Shown here: positions 37,252 through 48,208 of the stretch, in pieces
Layout: each line of letters opens with the position of its first letter
How positions within the stretch are numbered: the stretch's first letter is position 1
Notes under the pieces: generated by a model
Told to the model about the DNA's origin: nothing
The model's database searches: none
The model's input: the letters and a program-made list of their open reading frames with translations, nothing else
Assembly (NCBI GenBank): GCA_964571235.1
Contig: CAZNAI010000003.1
Span: forward strand, 496,001 to 560,000
Direction of reading: 5' to 3'
Length of the DNA stretch: 64,000 nucleotides
From: JACRAV01 sp964571235
Lineage (GTDB): Bacteria; Zixibacteria; MSB-5A5; GN15; FEB-12
Program-made: the position numbers and the translations under genes

Positions 37252-37734
37252 ATGAGTTTTGAGTGGCAACAACTAGTCACCCACGCTATCGGCTTTTTGA
37301 TCACGCTGTGGATTTTGAAAAAATTCGCATGGGGTCCGATTCTGAACCTGTTGGAAGAACGGCGTGCCCGCATTACCGGCGAGTTTCAGAAGATCGACGA
37401 TGAAAAGGCGTCGGTCGCACGGCAGGCGGCGGCGTATGACGCGAAGATGAAAGAAATCGACGCGGAACGCCGTACCAAGATTGTCGAGGCGGTAGAGGAA
37501 GGCAAAAAAGTCGCGGCCGATATCAAAGCCGCGGCGCAGGCCGAGGTCAAAGATCTGCAGACGAAAAACAAAGCCGAGCTGGAGCGCGAGGTCGCCAAAG
37601 CCAAAGTACATCTCAAGGAAGAGATGATCGCGATCACGATGTCCGCCGCCGAGAAATTGGTGCGCGAGAAATTGAGCGATCAAAAGCACCGTGAGCTAAT
37701 CGGCAAGTATATTGAAGAGGTTCAGAAAGCGTAA
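37252..37734 (+). CDS. atpF: F1Fo ATP synthase subunit b
   Basis: Peripheral-stalk subunit: one N-terminal membrane helix (about 8-28; 'ITLWILKKFAWGPILNLLEER' is the usual membrane-exit motif) and a long charged coiled coil (about 30-140) rich in Ala, Glu and Lys. The 160-residue length is typical. A single b gene is present, with no b' copy. Confidence 0.95.
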   Translation: MSFEWQQLVTHAIGFLITLWILKKFAWGPILNLLEERRARITGEFQKIDDEKASVARQAAAYDAKMKEIDAERRTKIVEAVEEGKKVAADIKAAAQAEVKDLQTKNKAELEREVAKAKVHLKEEMIAITMSAAEKLVREKLSDQKHRELIGKYIEEVQKA

Positions 37735-37740
37735 ATTGCA

Positions 37741-38289
37741 ATGATAGCCGAACAGGTTTCACAGCGTTACGCCAAGGCCCTTTTCATGGCGGCCAAAGAC
37801 CGAAAATTGGTCGATCAGGCATACCAGCAGTTCGATGCACTGAAGAAAGTCATCACCGCCGACCGAGCGCTGATCGATTTTCTGACCGCGCCACAGGTGA
37901 CCGATGACCGCAAGGCGGAACTTGTGAACACGGTCTTCGGGCCGCGTATCGAAAAACTGTTTATCGAGTTTCTCTTTGTCCTTTTAGAAAAGCACCGGAT
38001 CGGATTCTTGCCCCAGATTATCGACGCCTTTGAAAAGCTCGTCGAAGTCGAAAAGGGGATGGTCAGGGTCCGCGTGATTACGGCGGTAGCCATGTCGGAA
38101 AGCGAAGAGCGAAGTGCGACCGTTCAGCTCGAATCGCGCACCGGCAGAAAAGTTATTCTGGAAAAGAAAGTAGATCCGTCGATTTTGGGCGGAATGATTG
38201 TCATAATCGATGATGAGATCATCGACGGTTCAGTTCGGCACGGTCTTAAAATGATCGAAGCGCAACTGAGCAAAGTAAAGGTGGCCTAA
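37741..38289 (+). CDS. atpH: F1Fo ATP synthase subunit delta
   Basis: Connects the peripheral stalk to F1. The 182 residues match OSCP/delta: 'QRYAKALFMAAKD' at the N-terminus, 'FLTAPQVTDDRKAELVNTVFG' in the middle and the C-terminal 'KVDPSILGGMIVIIDDEIIDGSVRHGLKMIEAQL' signature. It lies 6 nt after atpF. Confidence 0.95.
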   Translation: MIAEQVSQRYAKALFMAAKDRKLVDQAYQQFDALKKVITADRALIDFLTAPQVTDDRKAELVNTVFGPRIEKLFIEFLFVLLEKHRIGFLPQIIDAFEKLVEVEKGMVRVRVITAVAMSESEERSATVQLESRTGRKVILEKKVDPSILGGMIVIIDDEIIDGSVRHGLKMIEAQLSKVKVA

Positions 38290-38340
38290 GCCGCCGTAGT
38301 GAACGTGTAAGTAGTGAGTTTGTGAATAAGGAGTTCGTGA

Positions 38341-39849
<1,509 letters not shown>

Positions 39850-39875
39850 GAAAACGGAAGTATTGAGATAGATCG

Positions 39876-40748
39876 ATGCCCACACTCCGGGAAGTAAAAA
39901 AGCGGATACGGTCGGTTGTTTCCACCCGTCGCATTACCAAAGCAATGGAAATGGTGGCGGCGGCGAAACTCAGGCGTGCACAACAGCGCGTCGAACAAGC
40001 CAAACCGTACGCGCTCAAACTCGACGAAATGCTCAGCCATCTGGCGGCGGGGTCGTCGACGGAAATCAAACATCCGTACTTCGAAGAACGGCCGGTGCGC
40101 AAACGCACCGTAGTTGTGTTGACCAGTGACCGCGGGCTGTGCGGATCGTTTAATACGAATGTTCTGCGTCGAACAGATATCTATCTGAGCGATCAGAAAG
40201 GCGTAGAGATCGAACTGGTCACCATCGGTAAGCGCGGATACGATTATTACAAGCGCCGTCCGTACAAGATTGCCGGACACTACGCCGACTGGTCGGGTGT
40301 GCCGAACTTTGATCGGACGCGCGAAATTGTAAAGATGCTCACCGAGCGATTCACTTCCGGCCAGACTGATGAAATCATAGTGATCTTCACGCGGTTTCTA
40401 TCGCTGGTGCGATACAAAGTCGAGTGTGAGAAATATCTGCCGGTGGCGCGACCCAGTGTCGGCGCCGATACGAATCACGGATTGCAGTTGGAGTATATTT
40501 TTGAACCGTCGGCCGAAGATATTTACGCCGCCCTCATGCCCAGTTACGCAGTCACAAAGATGGTGACAGCCATCGTCGAGTCATTTGCATCCGAGCACGG
40601 CTCCCGAATGATGGCGATGGGGAATGCGACTACCAATGCCGGCGAGATGATCGACACGCTGACGCTTGATTACAACAAAGCGCGCCAGGCGCAGATCACC
40701 AAGGAACTCCTTGAAGTGGTCGCCGGCGCCGACGCCCTCAAGGGCTAA
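39876..40748 (+). CDS. atpG: F1Fo ATP synthase subunit gamma
   Basis: Central rotor shaft, 290 residues: N-terminal helix 'REVKKRIRSVVSTRRITKAMEMVAAAKLRRAQ', 'TSDRGLCGSFNTNVLR' in the Rossmann-like part, and the C-terminal helix 'MMAMGNATTNAGEMIDTLTLDYNKARQAQITKELLEVVAGADAL', the gamma signature. It lies 26 nt after atpA. Confidence 0.97.
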   Translation: MPTLREVKKRIRSVVSTRRITKAMEMVAAAKLRRAQQRVEQAKPYALKLDEMLSHLAAGSSTEIKHPYFEERPVRKRTVVVLTSDRGLCGSFNTNVLRRTDIYLSDQKGVEIELVTIGKRGYDYYKRRPYKIAGHYADWSGVPNFDRTREIVKMLTERFTSGQTDEIIVIFTRFLSLVRYKVECEKYLPVARPSVGADTNHGLQLEYIFEPSAEDIYAALMPSYAVTKMVTAIVESFASEHGSRMMAMGNATTNAGEMIDTLTLDYNKARQAQITKELLEVVAGADALKG

Positions 40749-40775
40749 CGATTGAAAGATGTTTGTTTGAGATAG

Positions 40776-42197
<1,422 letters not shown>

Positions 42198-42198
42198 T

Positions 42199-42615
42199 AT
42201 GTTTAGACTGTCGATTGTCACGCCCGAGAAAGTCGTCTATGACGCCGATATCCGGTCGCTCACCGCGCCCGGAACTAGCGGGTATTTGGGAATATTGTCA
42301 CAACACGCGCCAATTATCACCGCACTTAAGCCGGGAAAGGTCGAGTTTCGTGACGCCGAGGACCAGTTGCATATTCTGGCGGTGACTGTCGGATTTCTCG
42401 AAGTGAGCGCCAACAAGGCGACAATTCTAGCCGACGCAGTTGAAGAAGCAGACAAGATAGACATCGCGCGAGCGCGCGAGGCATACCGCCGCGAAAAAGC
42501 GCGATTGGTGTCAGCGGGTGGCGGCGAGACGGACATAGATCTGCCGTCGTGCCGAGCGGCAATTGATCGCGCCGCGAATCGAATAAAGATTTACGAAGAT
42601 ACTCACAAGACTTAA
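42199..42615 (+). CDS. atpC: F1Fo ATP synthase subunit epsilon
   Basis: Rotor-stalk subunit, 138 residues, N-terminal beta-sandwich ('VTPEKVVYDADIRSLTAPGTSGYLGILSQHAPIITALKPG') and C-terminal two-helix domain ('ARAREAYRREKARLVS...') that can inhibit hydrolysis. The ATG is one base after the atpD stop. The operon ends with a terminator 58 nt later. Confidence 0.95.
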   Translation: MFRLSIVTPEKVVYDADIRSLTAPGTSGYLGILSQHAPIITALKPGKVEFRDAEDQLHILAVTVGFLEVSANKATILADAVEEADKIDIARAREAYRREKARLVSAGGGETDIDLPSCRAAIDRAANRIKIYEDTHKT

Positions 42616-42672
42616 GTCTTGACCTTGGGGCTTCGCCGTTTCGTATCGAGAATTTACGTGTGACTTTCGTAG

Positions 42673-42707
42673 GGCGGGTTCGTCATTGAACCCGCCTTTC
42701 TTGTTTG
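42673..42707. terminator. Terminator of the atp operon, also a GGCGGGTTC-family repeat (copy 3)
   Basis: GGCGGGTTC (42673-42681) pairs with GAACCCGCC (42688-42696) over GTCATT, followed by TTTCTTGTTTG. It separates the rightward atp operon from the leftward DUF1428 gene and belongs to the palindromic family seen at 31.4, 31.9, 43.6 and 44.4 kb. Confidence 0.8.
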
Positions 42708-43070
42708 TTACCGCTCCACGACCGATTTGAAGCCGCCCATCGACATCTTCTTCATGTCGAACGGCATCGGCTTGTTCATCCATTTCTTGATGATCGGGTC
42801 GGTCATGATCTTGGCGTTGGCTTTATTGCGGTCCGCTTTCGACTTATAGACTATGAATGAAAAGATCACGGTGTCGGTCGGCTTGCATTTGTAGGCCTTA
42901 GTGAAAGGGTTTTTGATTCCCTTGGGTACGAGGTCGTCACCGACACACTCTTTGTATTCGATCGCGCCGTACTTTTTCCAGACTCCGGCGCAGGAGCGCG
43001 CCATTGCGACATACGCTTTGACTTTCTTTTTCGGGACCACCAGCACGAATCCGTCGACATACGTTGCCAT
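42708..43070 (-). CDS. DUF1428 family protein
   Basis: A 120-residue cytoplasmic protein matching DUF1428 end to end: 'YVDGFVLVVPKKKVKAYVAMARSCAGVWKKYGAIEYKECVGDD' and 'VIFSFIVYKSKADRNKANAKIMTDP' and 'PMPFDMKKMSMGGFKSVVE'. The fold is a dimeric alpha-beta barrel; function is unknown. ATG after AGGAGAATAGAA. Followed on the same strand after it by no gene; preceded by DUF1801, possibly co-transcribed. Confidence 0.92.
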   Translation of the reverse strand: MATYVDGFVLVVPKKKVKAYVAMARSCAGVWKKYGAIEYKECVGDDLVPKGIKNPFTKAYKCKPTDTVIFSFIVYKSKADRNKANAKIMTDPIIKKWMNKPMPFDMKKMSMGGFKSVVER

Positions 43071-43131
43071 TTCTATTCTCCTCGCGAGATATTGCGTGAA
43101 GGCGTAGAGCCTCGCACATTTCAGTAAAGTC

Positions 43132-43542
43132 CTACGATTTGTTCAACTTCGTCCATGCAACATTGACCATTTTGGTGAGCACCGCAAAGTCGATATCGCT
43201 GAGTTTGTTTATGGTCAAACATCCAACACCCGTTTTGTACTTGCCCAACTTGCCGAGAAGATCGCCCACGTGCGCCAGCCCGCACATCAGGTGAATGGAG
43301 ATGGTGTTCTTGCGGGGAGAGAAACCAACCATGAACCAAGTCCCTTTGCGGCCGCTTTTGCCCACATAGTTATATTCGCCGTAGCCGACCATGCTCGTTC
43401 CCCACATTGTCGGTTCCAGCTTGGTAACGGTCGTCATCATCGTTGCGACTCTCTCGCAGTCGGCTCGTCGCTGTAGGTCTGGGATTGACGCTAGGAATTT
43501 TGCGACACTTTTGTTCGTCGGCTTGGTTTTTAGTTCTGCCAT
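43132..43542 (-). CDS. DUF1801 (YdhG-like) family protein
   Basis: A 136-residue cytoplasmic protein of the DUF1801/YdhG superfamily: 'ADCERVATMMTTVTKLEPTMWGTSMVGYGEYNYV', 'MVGFSPRKNTISIHLM' and the end 'YKTGVGCLTINKLSDIDFAVLTKMVNVAW', close to the usual 'GKGCLYIKKLSDVD' ending. The fold is SufE/iron-chaperone-like but no activity is proven. The ATG at 43542 (AGGG upstream) gives the family's usual length. It lies 61 nt upstream of DUF1428. Confidence 0.9.
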   Translation of the reverse strand: MAELKTKPTNKSVAKFLASIPDLQRRADCERVATMMTTVTKLEPTMWGTSMVGYGEYNYVGKSGRKGTWFMVGFSPRKNTISIHLMCGLAHVGDLLGKLGKYKTGVGCLTINKLSDIDFAVLTKMVNVAWTKLNKS

Positions 43543-43624
43543 ACCCTGTGTTCTTCCGTTGGCATGGACTAAATTAGTCCAAGTCACCGTGCGTTGGCAA
43601 TCACTTTTGTGATCGCCAAAAGAT

Positions 43625-43648
43625 GGCGGGTCCAAAGATTGGCCCGCC
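43625..43648. repeat. GGCGGGTCC palindromic repeat, copy 4
   Basis: GGCGGGTCC (43625-43633) and GGCCCGCC (43641-43648) form a hairpin, preceded by AAAAGAT and followed by CTTTATT. Member of the same family as the atp terminator. Confidence 0.6.
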
Positions 43649-43680
43649 CTTTATTGAGTTCGTTTCTTTCGGAAACCACG

Positions 43681-43800
43681 AACCCCTCACCTGTTACTTC
43701 GTGACATCCTCTCCCAGTGGGAGAGGAAATTGTATCCACTCGTGTCGATGACTTTCCTTCTCCCTATGGGAGAAGGTGGCCGAAGGCCGGATGAGGGGGA
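43681..43800. repeat. Composite palindromic repeat (CTCTCCC-GGGAGAG type)
   Basis: CCTCTCCCAGTGGGAGAGG (43708-43726) and CCTTCTCCCTATGGGAGAAGG (43756-43776) are exact hairpins, framed by CCCCTCACCTG on the left and GGCCGAAGGCCGGATGAGGGGG on the right. This combination is a widely dispersed intergenic repeat in many bacterial genomes. No gene is present. Confidence 0.75.
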
Positions 43801-43821
43801 AGATACCGGCGCACAGGACAT

Positions 43822-44283
43822 TCACCTAAACCAAAACCGAATCCCGAGGCCGCCGTCGAAATCAAGATCAGTATCCGGCGACAAATTCAGCACCGGAACC
43901 ACCTCGACAAACAAATCAAGCGGTGAGGTCGCAAACAGATAATTAATCCCGACCGGCACACGTGCGCCGATGAATGTGTCGCCCTCGGTGTCGACCAATC
44001 GTCCGCCGACTCCGTAGTAAAGCGCCATCCGTCCTTTGTTGACTTTGAAGATGCCAAAATCGTGAATCAGGTAGTCGGCGTGCAAATTGAAGGCATTGTG
44101 TCCTTCGACCGACCAGGCGGCGGCCATGTCGATTCCGGTTTTCGAGCCAGTCCAGAATTTGGCGCTGATGCCGGTCGGTTCACCGGCGATGATGCCAAGG
44201 CCGAATCCGCGCGGCTGGGCTACGGCCGTTGAGGTGACACCGAGCGCGGCGAGGACAATCAATAAATTTCGGATGCGCTTCAT
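43822..44283 (-). CDS. Outer-membrane beta-barrel protein (DUF3996/BAPKO_0422-like)
   Basis: A 153-residue exported protein: signal MKRIRNLLIVLAALGVTSTAVAQ, then 'FGLGIIAGEPTGISAKFWTG', 'GIDMAAAWSVEG', 'HADYLIHDFGIF', 'LYYGVGGRLVD', 'IGARVPVGINYLFATSPLDLFVEVVPVLNL' and the terminal 'GGLGIRFWFR' with an aromatic C-terminal residue run. The alternating pattern fits a small eight-stranded outer-membrane barrel. ATG after AAAGGAGAACGCCC. Function unknown. Confidence 0.85.
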   Translation of the reverse strand: MKRIRNLLIVLAALGVTSTAVAQPRGFGLGIIAGEPTGISAKFWTGSKTGIDMAAAWSVEGHNAFNLHADYLIHDFGIFKVNKGRMALYYGVGGRLVDTEGDTFIGARVPVGINYLFATSPLDLFVEVVPVLNLSPDTDLDFDGGLGIRFWFR

Positions 44284-44386
44284 GGGCGTTCTCCTTTGTG
44301 TGTCGTGTGATCAGGGAAATGTGCGATGTGTTGTCCCTATTATACAGCAACATTCGGGGCAAAGTTGCAAGCCGTTTTTTTGTGAA

Positions 44387-44411
44387 GGGCGGGTCCGTCT
44401 TCGAACCCGCC
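44387..44411. repeat. GGCGGGTCCG palindromic repeat, copy 5
   Basis: GGCGGGT (44388-44394) pairs with ACCCGCC (44405-44411) across CCGTCTTCGA. It is 76 bp before the related CCCAACGC hairpin, giving the same pairing of repeat types as in the 31.4-32.1 kb region. Confidence 0.65.
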
Positions 44412-44467
44412 ATCTTATACGAAAACAAAATGGGGGTTTCTAAGAAGGAACCGCCCTACAATCTGAT

Positions 44468-44485
44468 CCCAACGCAAGCGTTGGG
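44468..44485. repeat. CCCAACGCAAGCGTTGGG hairpin
   Basis: An exact palindrome followed by GGCACC, the counterpart of the element at 32072-32089. It ends 10 bp before the stop of the leftward HTH gene and might end its transcript. Confidence 0.6.
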
Positions 44486-44494
44486 GCACCCGAA

Positions 44495-44698
44495 CTACTC
44501 CCTGTACTCCAAAATATCTCCCGGTTGGCAGGCGAGGGCTTTACAGATCGCTTCGAGAGTGGAGAGCCGGATTGCTTTGGCTTTGCCGTTTTTCAACACG
44601 GAAATATTGGCCATCGTGATTCCGACTTTTTCGGTCAGCTCGGTGACGCTCATTTTCCGCTTGGCCAACATGACGTCGATATTGATGATAATTGCCAT
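44495..44698 (-). CDS. Small XRE-family HTH regulator (YozG-like)
   Basis: A 67-residue Cro/CI-type helix-turn-helix: 'INIDVMLAKRKMSVTELTEKVGITMANISVLKNGKAKAIRLSTLEAICKALACQPGDIL'. It is a single DNA-binding domain with no sensor. It lies 10 nt after the DUF2975 membrane protein gene, a pairing common in bacteria where the small XRE protein probably controls the pair. ATG with GGGACC upstream. Confidence 0.92.
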   Translation of the reverse strand: MAIIINIDVMLAKRKMSVTELTEKVGITMANISVLKNGKAKAIRLSTLEAICKALACQPGDILEYRE

Positions 44699-44708
44699 GT
44701 CGGTCCCG

Positions 44709-45191
44709 TTACACCGTAAGGTCGTTTTCGGATTTCATATCGACAGCCCGTTGTAGCAGTCTTTCGAACACCGCCGCCGCAGTGGCGACTACCGCTGAGA
44801 TGAACATGAGCATAAGACCCATCGCCACGCCGCCGGCGATGTCGTCTTTGCCGGTCTGAGTTATGATGATCCAGAGCTCAGCGCCCACGATAAAACAGAC
44901 GAGCGCGATCGCGCAGTATTTGATGATCCGCAAAGCTCTCACCGATTGCCCAGAGAATACTTCGTTTCGCGCGATGTATCCGAGCAGTCTGAACGCCTGA
45001 TAGAGCGCGGCGAAATAGGCGATCGAGGCGGTGTAGGCGTAGGCCAGGAACGGATCTTTGAAGTAAATCTCAAAGGTGGTGGCGTGGGCGTTGCGGCCTT
45101 CGAGGTGGGGTTCCCAGAGTATCAGGGCGAGGGACCCCAGGCCGATGAGCACGATGACGGCCTGCAGAAATACGGTTGAGCTTCTTTTCAT
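44709..45191 (-). CDS. DUF2975 membrane protein
   Basis: A 160-residue integral membrane protein with four hydrophobic helices (about 7-26, 48-70, 90-110 and 125-146), matching the DUF2975 family: 'FLAYAYTASIAYFAALYQAFRLLGYIARNEVFSGQSVRALRIIKYCAI' is its central signature. It is the first gene of a two-gene operon with the XRE regulator and has its own promoter. Function unknown; possibly a membrane sensor for the regulator. Confidence 0.88.
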   Translation of the reverse strand: MKRSSTVFLQAVIVLIGLGSLALILWEPHLEGRNAHATTFEIYFKDPFLAYAYTASIAYFAALYQAFRLLGYIARNEVFSGQSVRALRIIKYCAIALVCFIVGAELWIIITQTGKDDIAGGVAMGLMLMFISAVVATAAAVFERLLQRAVDMKSENDLTV

Positions 45192-45220
45192 GGTTGGTCC
45201 TCATTAGTATTCATACCCCA

Positions 45221-45249
45221 TATATCGGCAAATATATATCGTTTGTCAA
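45221..45249 (-). promoter_or_regulatory. Promoter of the DUF2975-XRE operon
   Basis: On the minus strand TTGACA (45244-45249), 17-nt spacer, GATATA (45221-45226). AT-rich surroundings with overlapping ATATAT runs support it. Confidence 0.65.
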
Positions 45250-45739
45250 TATGTATTTATCGTTAATTTTGGACATTCGGGTAGGGTCAAAGCCAATCAA
45301 AGCCAGTTTTTGTAGGACGCTCTCGTTTCGGCAACAGAGTGAGCGACAGCGGGTTGAGTGAGGGAGACGAATCGCCCAAATGGGTTCGTTTGTGTCAAAA
45401 AAAAGGTTTTGCCAGACTTTGTCTGGACTTTGGGGTTGAGCCGCGATGTATCAGGGTTCCTTCTGAATATTGGGTTTGTTTCCATTGCCGTGCGAGCAGA
45501 CGTTTTTCAACGCCCGACAGAACTCAACTGGGTTTGTTTCATCACTCTTTTTGTTTTGTGCATGACACCGTTCTCCACAATCGAAACGGGCATTCATCGC
45601 TCGGTTCTACAGAAGAGTGAGGGGTGCGGGAATTGGGGGAAAAGAGTAGGGATTTTGTGGGGGAATTGATAGTGCCTCGATCAATTGCTGTGGTCACTAA
45701 TTCGCTGACTAAACAAGGTTGCATATATCCATTTTGGTG
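45250..45739. other. 490-bp intergenic stretch, no supported gene
   Basis: Several short open frames cross this stretch on both strands, but they overlap one another and none has a ribosome-binding site or recognisable product. It has an A-tract (CAAAAAAAAGG near 45399-45409) and the imperfect CAGACTTTGTCTGG hairpin beside it. It may be a degraded gene or a dispersed intergenic element. Confidence 0.35.
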
Positions 45740-45769
45740 TTGACACGTACAGGAATTGAATGATATTTC
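45740..45769 (+). promoter_or_regulatory. Promoter of the 45.8 kb sorting-domain gene
   Basis: TTGACA (45740-45745) with GATATT after 16 nt (45762-45767) or TATTTC after 18 nt (45764-45769). Transcript start near 45776; GAGGAG precedes the ATG at 45800. Confidence 0.6.
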
Positions 45770-45799
45770 AAGTGCGCATACTGAACCGAGGAGATTGAG

Positions 45800-47368
45800 A
45801 TGAAGCAAAACAGCGCTTTCGTTCTGCTGCTAATAATCGCGGGGATCATGTTCGCCAATTCATCGTTCGGCGCTCCTGCTCTTATCCTCGAGAAGAGCCT
45901 TATTGATAGTCTTCCCGCATTCGGACTTTGGAATCATCAGTTCGTTGATGTGAACTTAGATGGAGAGAAGGATCTCGTCGTCTGGGACGACTCAATTGTC
46001 GCAGTATATTCAGTTGCCAATAACACTCTTTTGCAGACCTTTGCTCTCGGGCGCGGTTTCGACGGACACTTAGTGTGTGCCGACGTAAATCGAGATCACA
46101 TCCCCGACATTTGTGTGGCGCTCAAAATAAGTGGTGGCCCTAGTAACTACACGGTAGTGATTCGCGCATTTGACGGCGCCAGCAATTTTGTACAGTGGGC
46201 CGATGACACGATTGAGACTGATATACCCGGGTCTGGGAGCCAGGGTGTCGTGGGAGCGTTTGCCGCATTCGATATCGATCAAGACGGGTATAGCGAATTT
46301 CTTTTCTCTGTAGATTCGGCGATAGAACGTTCGTGGCCCTACATTGATGGCGACGCGGATTGGAAAGAGGCCGGTCACACATACTGTTACCATGGTTTTC
46401 CCGACTCACTGGCCTGGCGAGGGAATTTCTATTTGACCGGCGTTGACAGCATATACCGGTCACCTGTTGATGCGTTGATTGTGGGACGGTGGTACGATTA
46501 TTTTGAATGTAAAGACGCTCCGGGAGTCCCTGACTTCGACCGGAGTTGGACTCTTTCGTACATCGATGTGGTTACCGCCAGTGGGCGATTGTCCACCATT
46601 GTCAGCAACCAGAAGGGTGGCGATTGCAATGTCTCGCACCTTCGAAACAACAATCACAATCAAGTTCTCGCTTATGGCGACATGATAGGTAACAACGGTA
46701 CCATCGAGTTACTCGTTGATTATCAGACGCAATTACAGGGTTACCCTCTGTGCAGTTGGTATAGAGATTCACTTGTGATGTATGCGATAGATGATCCAAT
46801 GAAACGATTGTGGGCATTCGATCGGAGTGCTTACCCCGGCTACGGCCTTTTCTTTCATCATCCCGACTACCCCGGTTTTCTCGCTATCAAAGGAACCTAC
46901 CTAATGATGTTGGACGGCAACGGGAAGCCGTATGATAGTACCGGTCCACTGCCCGCCGGAAAACTGCGCTGGGAGTATGTCTCCACTGATGGTATCCCTC
47001 GGTTGGTTGCTGTGTCGGGGCATCAATTGTCGATGTATGTATTGAGTTCGATTACCGATGCGACCGAGCCGGAATCGGAGAATTTGCCCACAGCTTTCGA
47101 TTTGCGCCAGGTGTACCCGAATCCGTTCAATCCAACGACAACTATTTCGTTTCAATTACCGACACGACAGCGCGCGACAATCACGGTATATGACGTCACG
47201 GGTCGAGTTGTGAGAGTACTGGCTGACAGGATATTCACACCGGGGATACACCAAGTGGTCTGGGATGGGACGCGTGGCGATGGAATGTCGGCGAGTTCAG
47301 GAGTGTACTTCTTCAGACTTACAACCGAAGGTCTGGACAAATCGGTCAAGGGACTTTTGATCAAGTAA
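45800..47368 (+). CDS. Exported FG-GAP/VCBS-like protein with FCB-type C-terminal sorting domain
   Basis: A 522-residue secreted protein: signal MKQNSAFVLLLIIAGIMFANSSFG. FG-GAP/VCBS-like segments with 'DVNLDGEKDLVVWDD', 'DVNRDHIPDICVALK' and 'DIDQDGYSEFLFS' (calcium loops, about 50-175) lead into a long unique middle. The C-terminal type A sorting/FlgD-like domain has 'LRQVYPNPFNPTTTISFQLP', 'ITVYDVTGRVVRVLAD', 'WDGTRGDGMSASSGVYFFRL' and 'KSVKGLLIK'. Likely a surface or secreted beta-propeller. It shares the sorting domain with the 34.3 kb protein but not the rest. Confidence 0.85.
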   Translation: MKQNSAFVLLLIIAGIMFANSSFGAPALILEKSLIDSLPAFGLWNHQFVDVNLDGEKDLVVWDDSIVAVYSVANNTLLQTFALGRGFDGHLVCADVNRDHIPDICVALKISGGPSNYTVVIRAFDGASNFVQWADDTIETDIPGSGSQGVVGAFAAFDIDQDGYSEFLFSVDSAIERSWPYIDGDADWKEAGHTYCYHGFPDSLAWRGNFYLTGVDSIYRSPVDALIVGRWYDYFECKDAPGVPDFDRSWTLSYIDVVTASGRLSTIVSNQKGGDCNVSHLRNNNHNQVLAYGDMIGNNGTIELLVDYQTQLQGYPLCSWYRDSLVMYAIDDPMKRLWAFDRSAYPGYGLFFHHPDYPGFLAIKGTYLMMLDGNGKPYDSTGPLPAGKLRWEYVSTDGIPRLVAVSGHQLSMYVLSSITDATEPESENLPTAFDLRQVYPNPFNPTTTISFQLPTRQRATITVYDVTGRVVRVLADRIFTPGIHQVVWDGTRGDGMSASSGVYFFRLTTEGLDKSVKGLLIK

Positions 47369-47393
47369 GGTCGGGGAGACACGAGTGAAGACG

Positions 47394-47596
47394 GGCAGGC
47401 AGGATGCCTGCCGCGCACGAAGAGAAGATGTCGGGACCGCAAGGGTCGCCGACCTACAAGACGAAGAGGATCACACACCCTTGGATTCCCGCTTTCGCGG
47501 GAATGACAGGGAGGGGCGGGAATGACAGGGAGCGGATTAAGAGAGATTGCCGCGTCGCGTCGACGACGCCGCTCCGCGCAACGACAGGGCGGGGTG
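47394..47596. repeat. Cluster of dispersed palindromic repeats
   Basis: Holds GGCAGGC-AGGAT-GCCTGCC (47394-47412), ATTCCCGC-TTTC-GCGGGAAT followed by GACAGG (47485-47510), a second GGCGGGAATGACAGG, and a GATTGCCGCGTCGC...CGCAACGACAGG segment (47555-47588). Such GGGAATGACAGG and GCAACGACAGG boxes are common dispersed repeats in bacteria. No gene is present in the gap 47369-47642. Confidence 0.75.
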
Positions 47597-47642
47597 GTAC
47601 CTAAGCCATTACCCAATAACAGCTTTCACGGGGCAATTACCC

Positions 47643-47671
47643 TTGACTTTCGGGGGGGATTTTGGTACTAT
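47643..47671 (+). promoter_or_regulatory. Promoter of the yceD-rpmF-fab cluster, near-leaderless
   Basis: TTGACT (47643-47648), 17-nt spacer, TACTAT (47666-47671). Transcription would begin near 47678, two bases before the ATG at 47680, so the yceD message would be almost leaderless. This also argues against the in-frame TTG at 47662, which lies inside the promoter. Confidence 0.7.
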
Positions 47672-47679
47672 CGGACTCC

Positions 47680-48195
47680 ATGATACTGGATTTGCGGGGA
47701 ATCGAAGATTTCCCGGCCAGCGTCAGCTTGACAGCAGGACCTGAAACGTTCAGTCCTTTTGCCGAGGGTGTGACAGGTATCACGCGGATCAGCGTCGACC
47801 TGACCATCCAACAAACCGGCGAGGAATTTTTTTGTCAGGCCCGCGTGGTCGGGCAGATCGTGCTGGAATGTGCGCGGTGCTTGAAAGAGTTTCCGGACGA
47901 GCTTGTCGGACGGACAAATTTCATCGTCACCGACGACAAAGCGCGTGTAGCCGGCAAGATGGACGAAGACGCGGAAGAGTATGTCCAGATGACCGCAGAT
48001 CAGACGGCTGATCTGGGCGATGTGGTGCGGCAGGAACTCCTGCTCGCCATGCCGATGAAGCCGGTCTGCGATGAGAATTGCAAGGGACTTTGTCCCAGTT
48101 GTGGAACGAATTTGAATACTGCCAGTTGTTCATGTACGGTCAAGCGGACCGACGGTCGCTGGCAGGGTCTTAGTGACCTTCTGAATAACACTTGA
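47680..48195 (+). CDS. YceD/DUF177 family protein
   Basis: A 171-residue protein of the YceD family, always found next to rpmF and linked to 23S rRNA processing or ribosome assembly. The family's zinc-like Cys pairs are visible: 'LECARCLKEFPDEL' in the middle and 'CDENCKGLCPSCGTNLNTASCSC' at the C-terminus. It starts at the ATG just behind the predicted transcription start and lacks a ribosome-binding site. rpmF follows after 13 nt. Confidence 0.88.
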   Translation: MILDLRGIEDFPASVSLTAGPETFSPFAEGVTGITRISVDLTIQQTGEEFFCQARVVGQIVLECARCLKEFPDELVGRTNFIVTDDKARVAGKMDEDAEEYVQMTADQTADLGDVVRQELLLAMPMKPVCDENCKGLCPSCGTNLNTASCSCTVKRTDGRWQGLSDLLNNT

Positions 48196-48208
48196 GCGAG
48201 GCGAAACG

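Noticed and set aside
45297..45669. Overlapping open frames of 60-100 codons between the DUF2975 operon and the 45.8 kb gene
   Set aside because: They overlap each other on both strands, have no ribosome-binding sites and no recognisable domain.
47662..47679. TTG start for yceD six codons upstream
   Set aside because: It lies inside the predicted promoter spacer, and the family normally begins at the ATG at 47680.
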